Part shown: piece after piece, positions 1 through 8,038 of the stretch
How positions within the stretch are numbered: the stretch's first letter is position 1
How the letters are laid out: every line of letters starts with the position of its first letter
NCBI GenBank assembly: GCA_020634885.1
Contig: JACKAW010000001.1
Location: 748,679-812,678 of the forward strand
Length of the DNA stretch: 64,000 nucleotides
Origin: Anaerolineales bacterium
GTDB taxonomy: Bacteria > Chloroflexota > Anaerolineae > Anaerolineales > Villigracilaceae
Direction of reading: 5' to 3'
The notes under the pieces: generated by a model
Databases searched by the model: none
What the model saw: only the letters and a program-made list of their open reading frames with translations
What the model was told of the DNA's origin: nothing
Position numbers and translations under genes: made by a program

Positions 1-2
1 GG

Positions 3-1019
3 CTGGTGCAGGTGGGCATCATCGGTACGGCAGTGGTTGAAATTTTGGTTGGTTTGCTGATTATGCGTGTAGGAAAAAGCGCGCTCGATACTGTGCTCCC
101 GCCCATCGTTACCGGCTCGATGGCTGTCGTTATCGGTTTGGCTTTGGCAGGTGCAGCTTTAGGTATGGCTGGTGCAAACTGGTTGGTGGCTTTTGTTACT
201 TTGCTGGCAACGGTTTTGTTCTCGGTCTTTTTGCAGAACAAGGGTTTGCTCGGAATGCTGCCGATCTTGTTCGGCGCTATTGTTGGTTATGTTTTTTCGG
301 CTGCGCTCGGCATTGTGGACTATAGCGTCATCGCCAATGCGGCGTGGTTCCGTATGCCTGCCTTTACCTTCCCTGCTTTCAATGACCCACGCGCATGGGA
401 ATTGGTGGTGAGCATTTCACTGATCGCCATTGCGACCATCCCCGAATCGACGGCGCATCTGTACCAGATGAGTTTGTATATTGACACACTCGCAGAGCAG
501 CTTGGACGCAAGCCGTTCAACATCAAGGAACTCATCGGTTTGAATCTCGTTGCAGACGGTGCCGATGACTTGATCGTCGGTTTCCTCGGCGGTGCGGCGG
601 GGACGAACTACGGCGAGAATAATTCGTTGATGGCGATCACCCGCAATTATTCCATCCCTGTTTTGATGACGGCTGGAGCCATGGCGGTTTTGCTTGGCTT
701 CGTTGGCAAGCTGGCGGGGTTGGTCAACTCTATTCCTGTGGCTGTGACGGGTGGTCTTGCGATCTATCTTTTCGGTGTGATCGGGATGCAGGGTGTGGCG
801 CTCATTCAATCTGAAAAGGTGGACTTGTTCAACCCGAAGAATCTGGCAATCGGGTCGGCGATCCTCGTTTGCGGCATTGGCGGCAACCTCGCCCTCGAGA
901 ACGGACTCTTCCCCTTTAATGTTCCGGTGGTTTTCCCGCAGGGCATCCCTGCCATTGTATTTGCGGCAATTGTGGGGATATTGATGAATTTGATCTTCGT
1001 GGTGTTTAAGAGAGATTAG
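3..1019 (+). CDS. NCS2-family uracil/xanthine permease, 5' end outside the window
   Basis: Inner-membrane nucleobase:cation symporter of the NCS2 (UraA/PurP) family. The frame is open to the first base, so the N-terminus is missing; about 338 residues are visible against 420-450 for the family. The visible part is almost all hydrophobic helices. It contains the family's TM8 region (TIPESTAHLYQM, with a conserved Glu) and the TM10 loop GTNYGENNSLMAITR, where substrate and ion are bound. The closeness of pyrC, pyrF, pyrE and pyrD makes uracil a reasonable substrate, but xanthine or another purine cannot be excluded. The gene ends at a TAG just before a shared bidirectional terminator. Confidence 0.88.
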   Translation: MVQVGIIGTAVVEILVGLLIMRVGKSALDTVLPPIVTGSMAVVIGLALAGAALGMAGANWLVAFVTLLATVLFSVFLQNKGLLGMLPILFGAIVGYVFSAALGIVDYSVIANAAWFRMPAFTFPAFNDPRAWELVVSISLIAIATIPESTAHLYQMSLYIDTLAEQLGRKPFNIKELIGLNLVADGADDLIVGFLGGAAGTNYGENNSLMAITRNYSIPVLMTAGAMAVLLGFVGKLAGLVNSIPVAVTGGLAIYLFGVIGMQGVALIQSEKVDLFNPKNLAIGSAILVCGIGGNLALENGLFPFNVPVVFPQGIPAIVFAAIVGILMNLIFVVFKRD

Positions 1020-1033
1020 CTTATTTTTATAAC

Positions 1034-1075
1034 AAAAAGGTGACCATTGCTTTTGAAGCGATGGTCACCTTTTTG
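1034..1075. terminator. Bidirectional intrinsic terminator
   Basis: Inverted repeat AAAAAGGTGACCATTGC / GCGATGGTCACCTTTTT with a short loop and A/T tracts on both sides. It separates the convergent permease and desaturase genes and can serve both. Confidence 0.85.
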
Positions 1076-1090
1076 TTTAACAGCAGAGAA

Positions 1091-2104
1091 TTACATTTCG
1101 GTTTTCTGTGTTTGCATTTTGTATTTTTTCAAGGCATTCCAGCCCACAAGCACTTTTTCTTTCTCATCCCATAAGCGAAAGTAAAGCGATTTGAGACTGT
1201 CACGAAGGGTCAGCGGTTCGATCTGGAACATGGGGTTTTCTACATGGCATTGTTCCAATTTGTAATTGGGGATCTTCGGGCTAAGGTGATGGATGTGGTG
1301 AAAACCAATATTGCCCGTGAACCACTGCAAGACCTTGGGTAGTTTGTAGAAGGAACTACCATCCATGCCGGCATTGAAGAAGCTCCAATCTTTGTGGCGT
1401 TCCCAGTAGGTTGGGTCGAAGTTGTGCTGAACATAAAAGAGCCACACCCCCGCGCCGCAAGCCATCAGCAAAATGGGAAGTTCCACCATCACATACGCCT
1501 GCCAGCCAATGAGGTGGATGGTCCAGCCGACAAAGGCGAGCAATGCAAGGTTCGTCCAAATGACCGAATTCTTTTCGCGCTTCCCTGCGCCTTTCTCCCA
1601 AAAGCGGTGAAAAACGGCAAAGACCAACGTGGCGCCAATGGTGAACAAAATGAACGGGTTACGCAAAATGCGATAACCAAGTTTCTTGTACCAGGGCGCG
1701 GCAAGATATTCTTCCACTGTCATGGTGTACACGTCGCCAACACCACGACGATCCAAATCGCCAGCGGTGGCGTGATGAACCGCATGAGAATGCTGCCAAT
1801 GAGAATAGGGCGTCCACACGGCAACACCCAACAACAGACCCAGCCGATCATTGGCTAGTTTTGTCTTGAAAAAAGAACCGTGACAGCAATCGTGGAAGAT
1901 GATGAACATTCGCACCATGAAACCCGCAGCGGGAATCGTCAACAAAAGGGTCAGCCAATACCCCACTTCAAGGCTGAAGTAAGCCAGATACCAAAACACA
2001 AAGAACGGAATGACCGAATTAGCCACCTGCCACAAACTGCGCCAGGTTTCGGGGTATGCATATTTGGCAACAACCGACTGCCACTTAACTTGTCCAATGC
2101 TCAT
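1091..2104 (-). CDS. Membrane fatty-acid desaturase (delta-12/omega-6 type)
   Basis: Integral-membrane di-iron desaturase that inserts a double bond in membrane acyl chains. All three histidine boxes are present: HDCCH (about residues 71-75), HSHAVHH (about 104-110) and HHIHH (about 269-273), the order expected for the FADS-like superfamily. Hydrophobic segments flank the boxes. At 337 residues it has normal length for a bacterial acyl-lipid desaturase. It is a single gene, convergent with the permease and divergent from pyrC. Regiospecificity is inferred from overall resemblance to plant and cyanobacterial delta-12 enzymes and is not proven. Confidence 0.88.
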   Translation of the reverse strand: MSIGQVKWQSVVAKYAYPETWRSLWQVANSVIPFFVFWYLAYFSLEVGYWLTLLLTIPAAGFMVRMFIIFHDCCHGSFFKTKLANDRLGLLLGVAVWTPYSHWQHSHAVHHATAGDLDRRGVGDVYTMTVEEYLAAPWYKKLGYRILRNPFILFTIGATLVFAVFHRFWEKGAGKREKNSVIWTNLALLAFVGWTIHLIGWQAYVMVELPILLMACGAGVWLFYVQHNFDPTYWERHKDWSFFNAGMDGSSFYKLPKVLQWFTGNIGFHHIHHLSPKIPNYKLEQCHVENPMFQIEPLTLRDSLKSLYFRLWDEKEKVLVGWNALKKYKMQTQKTEM

Positions 2105-2202
2105 GGGGAAATCCTCCGTGGAATTTTTCTATATTAACCGTTGTACAGACACATGGTTACGCCATATTTACATCATACAACATTTCCACGTATACTCGCA
2201 TC

Positions 2203-3267
2203 ATGCTAAAACTTCCCGGATTAATAGACCCCCATGTTCATGTGCGCGAACCAGGCGCCACCCACAAAGAGGATTGGGACACCGTCACCCAGGCAGCACT
2301 TGCCGGAGGCGTTACCGCCATCCTTGCCATGCCAAACACGAAACCTCCGATATTCGATGATGCGACCTTCGATCTGGCGATAAAAGCAGCCAGCCAAAAA
2401 GCACGCTGCGACTATGGTCAATATGTGGGGGCAGGTCCTGATAATGCGGATATTGCCGCTTCACTCGCGCCGAAAGCTGCGGGGCTAAAGATGTACCTTG
2501 ACTCTACCTTTGGGGAGCTGCGCCTCGACGATATGCAGTTGTGGATGCCTCACTTCCAAAAATTCCCAAAATCGGCGCCGATGGTGATGCACTCCGAAAG
2601 CCGCACCATGGCGGCGGCGATCCTGTTCTCTGCTATTTATGACCACCCCGTCCACATTGCGCATGTATCGCTAAAAGAAGAAATTCTGCTCATTAAAGCC
2701 GCAAAAGAAAAGGGAATCAAAGTCACCTGCGAGGTTTGTCCGCACCACTTATTCCTTTCCAAAGAAGATATCCCCGCCATCTCACACGGACACCCCGGGC
2801 GCGGCGAAGTTCGTCCGCGACTCGCCACCAAAGAGGATGTGGATAACCTGTGGATAAATCTGGATGTGATCGATTGCTTCGCTACAGACCATGCTCCACA
2901 CACCTTGGAAGAAAAAGACGGCGAGAATCCCCCGCCAGGCTTCCCCGGTTTGGAAACCATGCTGCCTTTACTGCTCACGGCTGCAAGTGAAGGACGCTTA
3001 ACCATAGACCAGATCGTCCAAAAACTATACGAAAACCCACGGCGCATCTTCAACCTGCCCGAACAGCCCAATACTTATATAGAAGTAGACGAGAACGCCA
3101 CCTATGAGATCAAAGCCAGCGAAGGGTTTACCCGCTGCGGCTGGACACCCTTTGAAGGATGGAAGGTAAAAGGCAGGGTACAAAAAGTCGTATTAAGAGG
3201 AAAAACCGCCTTTGAAGACGGTAAAGTGTTAGCCGAAGCAGGGTCTGGCAAAAACGTCCGAAAATAG
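2203..3267 (+). CDS. pyrC: Dihydroorotase (CAD-like, short form)
   Basis: Zinc amidohydrolase that interconverts carbamoyl-aspartate and dihydroorotate in UMP synthesis. Visible residues: metal-binding DPHVHVREPG (about 8-17), the lysine of KMYLDSTFGELRLD that would be carbamylated, histidines in MVMHSE, HIAHVS and CEVCPHH, and the catalytic Asp in ATDHAPH. The 354 residues are shorter than PyrC of Bacillus (about 430) and the motif spacing resembles the DHOase domain of animal CAD. It precedes the candidate origin and is separated from the other pyr genes by about 4.8 kb. The start ATG lies about 100 bp from the divergent desaturase. Confidence 0.93.
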   Translation: MLKLPGLIDPHVHVREPGATHKEDWDTVTQAALAGGVTAILAMPNTKPPIFDDATFDLAIKAASQKARCDYGQYVGAGPDNADIAASLAPKAAGLKMYLDSTFGELRLDDMQLWMPHFQKFPKSAPMVMHSESRTMAAAILFSAIYDHPVHIAHVSLKEEILLIKAAKEKGIKVTCEVCPHHLFLSKEDIPAISHGHPGRGEVRPRLATKEDVDNLWINLDVIDCFATDHAPHTLEEKDGENPPPGFPGLETMLPLLLTAASEGRLTIDQIVQKLYENPRRIFNLPEQPNTYIEVDENATYEIKASEGFTRCGWTPFEGWKVKGRVQKVVLRGKTAFEDGKVLAEAGSGKNVRK

Positions 3268-3276
3268 GCTTTTTTT

Positions 3277-3324
3277 ACACAGTGGATAACACCCCCATAT
3301 CTGTGGGTAAGTTATCCACTGTGT
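3277..3324. repeat. 14-bp perfect inverted repeat of DnaA boxes
   Basis: ACACAGTGGATAAC (3277-3290) is repeated inverted as GTTATCCACTGTGT (3311-3324) around a 20-base centre. Each arm holds a TTATCCACT DnaA box, so the two boxes face outward symmetrically. It lies 9 bp after pyrC; without a following T-run it is more likely a protein-binding arrangement than a terminator, though it could form a hairpin. Confidence 0.8.
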
Positions 3325-3529
3325 CTGCACTAAATTTCACATATTCACCGTTTAACTATCCGAAATATCGCCTCAAAAACCCATATCTGGGTATTGTTGT
3401 CTAAACAAGAAAACCGTTTCAAAGCCTCCAAACTGTGGATAACTGCCCATTATCTGTGGAAAAGTCCCCTACCCTGTGGACAAAAGTCACTTTTGGAGAG
3501 GGAATTGCCTGACAAATCAAGAAGGGGTC

Positions 3530-3547
3530 CCCCCCATATATGGGGGG
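3530..3547. repeat. Palindrome CCCCCCATATATGGGGGG, one of four related copies
   Basis: A perfect 18-bp palindrome inside the origin region. Related copies: 3291-3310 (ACCCCCATATCTGTGGGTAA), 3379-3392 (ACCCATATCTGGGT) and 3703-3720 (CCATATATGGGGGGTAAG, left arm eroded). All share an ATATAT or ATATCT core and a right arm of GGG followed by TA. They alternate with the DnaA boxes and look like sites for one dimeric regulator; the protein is unknown. Confidence 0.7.
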
Positions 3548-3725
3548 TAGTTTGAGCCTTATCCAAAATATGGAAAACCGTAAAGAAGCGGCTTTTTTAG
3601 CCCAAACCCTGTGGAAAACTTATCCAGAATCAACCCACAGTTAAGGGAACAGCTTGCAAGGGCAATCAACGTCAAGTATGGGGTTTGAGCGCTGCACTTC
3701 ATCCATATATGGGGGGTAAGATGAG

Positions 3726-3759
3726 TTATCCACATTATCCACACCCCCTACTATTATTA
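3726..3759 (+). other. Tandem DnaA boxes plus DnaA-trio run
   Basis: TTATCCACA at 3726-3734 and again at 3735-3743 without spacing, then CCCC (3744-3747), then trinucleotides CTA CTA TTA TTA (3748-3759). Read on the opposite strand these are 3'-GAT GAT AAT AAT, the DnaA-trio pattern that directs strand opening in B. subtilis. The AT-rich stretch after it is the expected unwinding element. Confidence 0.8.
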
Positions 3760-3865
3760 CGAATCCATAATGATACTTATATACCACTTGAATCCATTAA
3801 GGGTTTCCTATACAATCCACAAAGTAATACATTGACCCCTCTTTGCAAACCTTGGGAGATTTCAC

Positions 3866-4150
3866 ATGGATATGATCAAAGTTTCAGCTAACTCCCGTAC
3901 CTCTGCCGTCGCCGGGGCGATTGCGGGGGTCATCCGAGAACATAAACGGGCAGAAGTGCAAGCTATTGGCGCAGGCGCTGTCAATCAGGCAGTGAAGGCG
4001 CTGGTGCTTGCATCCAGTTATCTCAAGAACGATGGGATCGACGTAGTCTGCGTCCCTGAGTTCGTGGATGTTGAGATAGAAGATAAGGTGCGTACCGCCA
4101 TTAAATTGGTGATCGAGCCTCGCATCGTTCCTACACCGCAAGAAACGTAA
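3866..4150 (+). CDS. spoVS: SpoVS family protein
   Basis: Small (94 residues) cytosolic protein of the stage V sporulation protein S family. The sequence aligns over its full length to the conserved core: KVSANSRTSAVAGAIAG, AEVQAIGAGAVNQAVKA and TAIKLVIEPR. In Bacillus SpoVS affects sporulation and septation; in non-sporulating Chloroflexota and Deinococcota its role is unknown, and its fold is Alba-like, hinting at nucleic-acid binding. GGGAG eight bases before the ATG supports this start. It is the first gene after the candidate origin and is followed by a terminator, so it is probably monocistronic. An ORF overlapping its start in another frame is spurious. Confidence 0.93.
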   Translation: MDMIKVSANSRTSAVAGAIAGVIREHKRAEVQAIGAGAVNQAVKALVLASSYLKNDGIDVVCVPEFVDVEIEDKVRTAIKLVIEPRIVPTPQET

Positions 4151-4155
4151 GATAT

Positions 4156-4187
4156 GGGTGGCGGTATTTTGCCGCCACCCCCATTTT
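4156..4187 (+). terminator. Intrinsic terminator after spoVS
   Basis: GGGTGGCGG / CCGCCACCC stem with a TATTTTG loop, then CCATTTTTT. Confidence 0.85.
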
Positions 4188-4215
4188 TTATATAGCGATT
4201 CAAGGGTGGTGAATG

Positions 4216-4236
4216 TATACCCGCCACGGGTATAAT
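4216..4236 (+). promoter_or_regulatory. -10 box TATAAT inside a palindrome
   Basis: TATACCCG-CCA-CGGGTATA (4216-4234) is a perfect interrupted palindrome whose right arm runs into TATAAT (4231-4236). It lies about 80 bp before the large surface-protein gene. A repressor site overlapping the -10 is the natural reading; the -35 at the expected distance is poor, which would suit an activated or weak promoter. Confidence 0.45.
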
Positions 4237-4317
4237 TTTCGCTTGTGGATTTTCGCCTCTTTTCATGTGAAAAGCTGGTCTTACACAGTTGGGGTGTATC
4301 CACACTGAATCCTTCCC

Positions 4318-7300
4318 ATGCCATACGGACGCCGGTTCTTCCGACTTGCTTTGTTGTTTGCCCTATTTTGTGGGGTGGTGTTTCCACGCCCGCAGTTCGT
4401 TGAAGCGCAGCCAAAGGCGGCGCAGGCGACAAATGTGGTGATCAGCGAGTTTCGGTTTATAGGCAGCGCTGGGGCAAGTGACGAGTTTATTGAGCTGTAC
4501 AACCCGACAAGTTCAGCCATCAATATCAGCGGCTGGTGGATACGAAGGGCTGGCGGTGGGGGGAGTGCCAGCACATTTGATACCATCCAAATTCCAACCA
4601 ATTCAACCACTATTAATTTTCTGCCCGGGCAGTATTACCTGATTGCCAATTCGGCGGGGTACAACGATTCTGTGGCGGCAGACCTGACCTATTCCACGAC
4701 CGGTTTTGCAAATGATGGCGGGGTTGCCTTAACTCTTGCAGATAAGACGACCATCATTGACCAGGCTGGGTTAAACTCTGGGGCTGCCTACAAAGAGGGG
4801 ACAAATCTATCTCAGCTTACGACGAATGTAGATCGTAGCTACGAGCGCAAATTGGGCGGTTCTTCGGATAGCTGTTTGGACGATGGCGATAACTCCACCG
4901 ATTTTCAATTGATCTCTGCCAGTACCCCGCAAAATTCATCCACGCCCACCCGTCTGTGCGGAGGGAATGCCGACCTGCGAATTACCCAAATCGTTGATAA
5001 TGCAACGCCTCTGGTTGGAGCTCAAGTAATTTTCACGATCACTATTTTCAATGACGGCACAGGCGATGCCCGCAGCGTTGAGGTAAAAAGTCTTCTCCCT
5101 AGCGGTTTATCGTATGTTTCCCATTCCACTGTAACCGGAACTTACAATTCCAGCACAGGGATTTGGGACGTGGGAACACTTACCAATGGAGCCAGCGCAA
5201 CTTTGAGTATCACAGCCGAGGTGATGACCGGCAGTACAAAAACGAATATGGCAGAAGTTTGGTCTTCATATGATGGCGACCCTGATTCAACGCCCGCCAA
5301 TAGTTCCATCATTTCTGAAGATGATAATGCCTCCATCACCATCACCCCGCAAACGTTACTAATCACCAATACACCCAACAACACCAATCCACTGGTAGGG
5401 TCGAACATCATCTTCACCATTCAGGTGGAAAATCCTTCAACGTATCTATTTGATGCAACGAATGTAAACGTCAGCGCCTTGCTTCCCTCTGAGCTTGACT
5501 ATATTTCCGATTCAACGACAACCGGCTCTTATGACGATAATTCAGGGCTGTGGTCTATTGGTTCCTTGCCCGTTGGGTCAAGCGCAACATTGACCCTCAC
5601 CGCCAAAGTGATAAGCAATTCTCCGCCCATATTTACGGCAACAGTGACCTCAGATAATTATGCCGATAATAGCGCCAGTGTTTCATTTGGGACTCTCTCA
5701 GGGCAGGCAGAACTGGACCTCAGCCAAGCACTAGATCATAATACCGGGCAGGCTGGGCTTGTATTCCTTACCGTTTCCCTGGAAAATCATGGACCCGATA
5801 CCGCCACCGGTGTGGAAGTGCGCGACCTGCTGCCCTCCGGTTTAACCTACATCTCCACCGAAACAATCGATGTAGGGACGTATACCCCTTCCACGGGCAT
5901 CTGGGCGGTGGGCAGTTTAAATGATGGCGTGACTGTGAACTTAAAACTCAAGGTTCGGGTGGCAGCCAGTGGATCATCCACCAAAAACACCGCTCAAATC
6001 TGGAGAGCAGATCAATACGATGGGAATTCCAGCAACAACGCCAACGACCTTGAAGTTCCCATTGCCGATCTTAGCCTCACCCAAATAGCAGATATAACCG
6101 CCTCGACCGCCATTTTTACTATCACGGTCACCAACTCCGGTCCAGATGATGCGAACGTACAGGTCAAATCAAACCTGCCGGATGTAACGTCCTATTATCA
6201 ATTTGTGTCCAGCTCGCAGCCTGCGGACTTCAACCCGACCACCGGCATTTGGAATGTTGGCTCCCTTCTCGATGGTGATAGCAAAACTCTGGTCATCACC
6301 ACCAACACTGCAGGGACGTTGAAATCTCACATCGCCGAAATTTATTCCGCCAATGTTGTAGACCCGGATTCTGTACCCAATAACAAAGTCAGCACAGAAG
6401 ATGATATTGCCGGCTATTCTCTGGCAGACTTAAGCCTTACACAGACCGTTAGTAAGAGCAACCCTTCTGTAAATGATAATGTCGTATTTACCATTCGGGT
6501 TAGTAACGCCGGTCCATTAACCGCGACAAATGTAAAAGTAAAAAGCCTGTTGCCCAGCGGCTTAACCTATGTTTCAGATACCACCGGCAATTATGTTCCC
6601 TCCACCGGTCTATGGACGGTAGGAACGCTAAACTCCGGTTCCACCGCGGAACTGAAAGTCACGGCAAAAGTTTCGAGCAATGGTATTTTTAGTAATTTGG
6701 CAGAGGTGTACGAAACTGATCTTTTCGACCCAGATTCAACCCCCGGCAACGGACAGACGACCGAAGATGACAGCATCAGCGTTTCTGTGATCACACCCGT
6801 GGCGCTGCGCCCTGTCATCATCAACGAAGTTGCCTGGGCGGGCACAACCTCCAGCCTGACGGGTGATGAATGGATCGAACTCTACAACACTACAAGCTCC
6901 AGCATCAACATCACCGGCTGGACGTTAAAGGCAGCCGATGGCACACCCTCCATTACGCTCAATGGAACCATCCCTGCCGGGGGCTATTTCCTGCTTGAAA
7001 AAGATGATGACACCACGGTATCCGATATCACCGCAGACCAGATATACACAGGCGACCTTTCCAATAGCGGCGAGGCGCTCACCCTGCGCGATGGCGCAAA
7101 TACCGTCATAGATACCGCCAACGGCAATGGCGGCTCCTGGCCCGCCGGAAGTTCGTCCACCTATGGCTCAATGGAGCGCACGTCCACTTCGGCAGATAGC
7201 GACAGTATTTGGCAGACCAACACCGGCATAAAAAAGAACGGCAAAAATGCCAGCAACGGCGATATTCTTGGAACCCCGAAACAAAGCAATTCACAAGTGA

Positions 7301-7983
7301 CCACAGCAACTGCCACTCCCACGAAAACTCCAACGCCGACGCCCACCCCTGCTATTGTTGGAACAGTCATCCCCCCGCGCCCTATTCTCAACGAAATTCT
7401 CGCCCGCCCGGGTTTCGATTGGAACGGCGATGGCGACATCAACGTCTTCGATGAATTTATTGAGATCAAGAACCTCAGTGTGGCAGATATTTCACTCAAA
7501 GGCTGGAAGTTGGATACCTTTGGGAATATCTCTTTCACCCTGCCAGAGATAACGCTCAAACCAGGGCAGCGCGTTGTTTACTACAGCAAAGAAACCAACC
7601 TCCTGCTCAGTGACGGCGGTGCAACCGTGCGTCTCATTGACCCGAACGGAAAGATATACGATGCCTTCACCTACGAACTCGCCCGTGCAGAAGACCGCTC
7701 CTTCTGCCGCCTGCCCGATGGCAACCCCGGCGATAAAGCCTGGTTTGAAGATTGCATCCCAACCCCGTTGCTAAACAACACCCGCGAAGGCAGGTCGCCC
7801 ACCACACCCAACGTCACATCACCCGTTTGCAATTTACCCGATACCATTCCGCTTGAATTTTTCATTGCCGAATGCAATGGCTACGGCGGCGATATTTGGA
7901 ATCCCATCTATTGGGATCAACGTACCGGCATCATCAGGCGATGGATACAGGATGGCAACAAGTGGAGTACATTCATTGAGTAA
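4318..7983 (+). CDS. Secreted surface protein with three lamin-tail domains and five DUF11 repeats
   Basis: A 1221-residue exported protein. The first about 31 residues are a signal peptide (RRFF then a hydrophobic stretch, cleavage near VEAQ). Domains by eye: LTD-like at about 38-160 (ISEFRFIG, DEFIELYNPTSSAINISGW); five DUF11 repeats between about 219 and 825, each with a VKSLLPSGLTYVS-like strand and a 'TGIWxVGTL' strand; LTD at about 830-965 (INEVAWAGT, DEWIELYN); a Thr/Pro linker (about 1000-1012, TPTKTPTPTPTP); and a third LTD at about 1020-1160 with DWNGDGDINVFDE, which looks like a calcium loop. No sortase or anchor motif was seen. Such proteins are cell-surface or extracellular adhesive or structural proteins; the ligand is unknown. 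It stands alone between spoVS and pyrF, with terminators on both sides. Confidence 0.85.
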   Translation: MPYGRRFFRLALLFALFCGVVFPRPQFVEAQPKAAQATNVVISEFRFIGSAGASDEFIELYNPTSSAINISGWWIRRAGGGGSASTFDTIQIPTNSTTINFLPGQYYLIANSAGYNDSVAADLTYSTTGFANDGGVALTLADKTTIIDQAGLNSGAAYKEGTNLSQLTTNVDRSYERKLGGSSDSCLDDGDNSTDFQLISASTPQNSSTPTRLCGGNADLRITQIVDNATPLVGAQVIFTITIFNDGTGDARSVEVKSLLPSGLSYVSHSTVTGTYNSSTGIWDVGTLTNGASATLSITAEVMTGSTKTNMAEVWSSYDGDPDSTPANSSIISEDDNASITITPQTLLITNTPNNTNPLVGSNIIFTIQVENPSTYLFDATNVNVSALLPSELDYISDSTTTGSYDDNSGLWSIGSLPVGSSATLTLTAKVISNSPPIFTATVTSDNYADNSASVSFGTLSGQAELDLSQALDHNTGQAGLVFLTVSLENHGPDTATGVEVRDLLPSGLTYISTETIDVGTYTPSTGIWAVGSLNDGVTVNLKLKVRVAASGSSTKNTAQIWRADQYDGNSSNNANDLEVPIADLSLTQIADITASTAIFTITVTNSGPDDANVQVKSNLPDVTSYYQFVSSSQPADFNPTTGIWNVGSLLDGDSKTLVITTNTAGTLKSHIAEIYSANVVDPDSVPNNKVSTEDDIAGYSLADLSLTQTVSKSNPSVNDNVVFTIRVSNAGPLTATNVKVKSLLPSGLTYVSDTTGNYVPSTGLWTVGTLNSGSTAELKVTAKVSSNGIFSNLAEVYETDLFDPDSTPGNGQTTEDDSISVSVITPVALRPVIINEVAWAGTTSSLTGDEWIELYNTTSSSINITGWTLKAADGTPSITLNGTIPAGGYFLLEKDDDTTVSDITADQIYTGDLSNSGEALTLRDGANTVIDTANGNGGSWPAGSSSTYGSMERTSTSADSDSIWQTNTGIKKNGKNASNGDILGTPKQSNSQVTTATATPTKTPTPTPTPAIVGTVIPPRPILNEILARPGFDWNGDGDINVFDEFIEIKNLSVADISLKGWKLDTFGNISFTLPEITLKPGQRVVYYSKETNLLLSDGGATVRLIDPNGKIYDAFTYELARAEDRSFCRLPDGNPGDKAWFEDCIPTPLLNNTREGRSPTTPNVTSPVCNLPDTIPLEFFIAECNGYGGDIWNPIYWDQRTGIIRRWIQDGNKWSTFIE

Positions 7984-7986
7984 AAT

Positions 7987-8023
7987 AGTCCCTAAAGCTA
8001 ACAGCCTTTAGGGACTTAATTTT
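7987..8023 (+). terminator. Intrinsic terminator after the surface-protein gene
   Basis: AGTCCCTAAAG / CTTTAGGGACT stem followed by TAATTTTTA. It separates the surface-protein gene from the pyrFED operon. Confidence 0.75.
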
Positions 8024-8038
8024 TATCAAAAGGAAACC

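Larger units (their letters stand above)
3277..3850. other. oriC: Candidate chromosomal replication origin (oriC)
   Basis: A gene-free stretch of about 600 bp between pyrC and spoVS, rich in DnaA boxes (consensus TTATCCACA). Perfect boxes: 3434-3442 (minus), 3726-3734 and 3735-3743 (plus, directly abutting). TTATCCACT boxes lie at 3281-3289 (minus) and 3312-3320 (plus). One-mismatch boxes lie at 3455-3463, 3475-3483 and 3610-3618 (minus) and at 3620-3628 and 3559-3567 (plus, the last weaker). The abutting pair is followed by CCCC, then CTACTATTATTAC, then an AT-rich stretch to about 3835. This order matches the basal unwinding system known from Bacillus subtilis: boxes, GC-rich spacer, DnaA-trios, melting region. 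dnaN (24 kb) and two parS sites (29 kb) support an origin-proximal position. Confidence 0.85.

Noticed and set aside
3685..3891. 68-codon frame across the origin and the start of spoVS
   Set aside because: It translates DnaA boxes and trios, has no ribosome site and overlaps spoVS in another frame.
4259..4274. CTTTTCATGTGAAAAG as a possible third parS
   Set aside because: The central CATGTG is not the required CACGTG, and the site lies in an ordinary promoter region.
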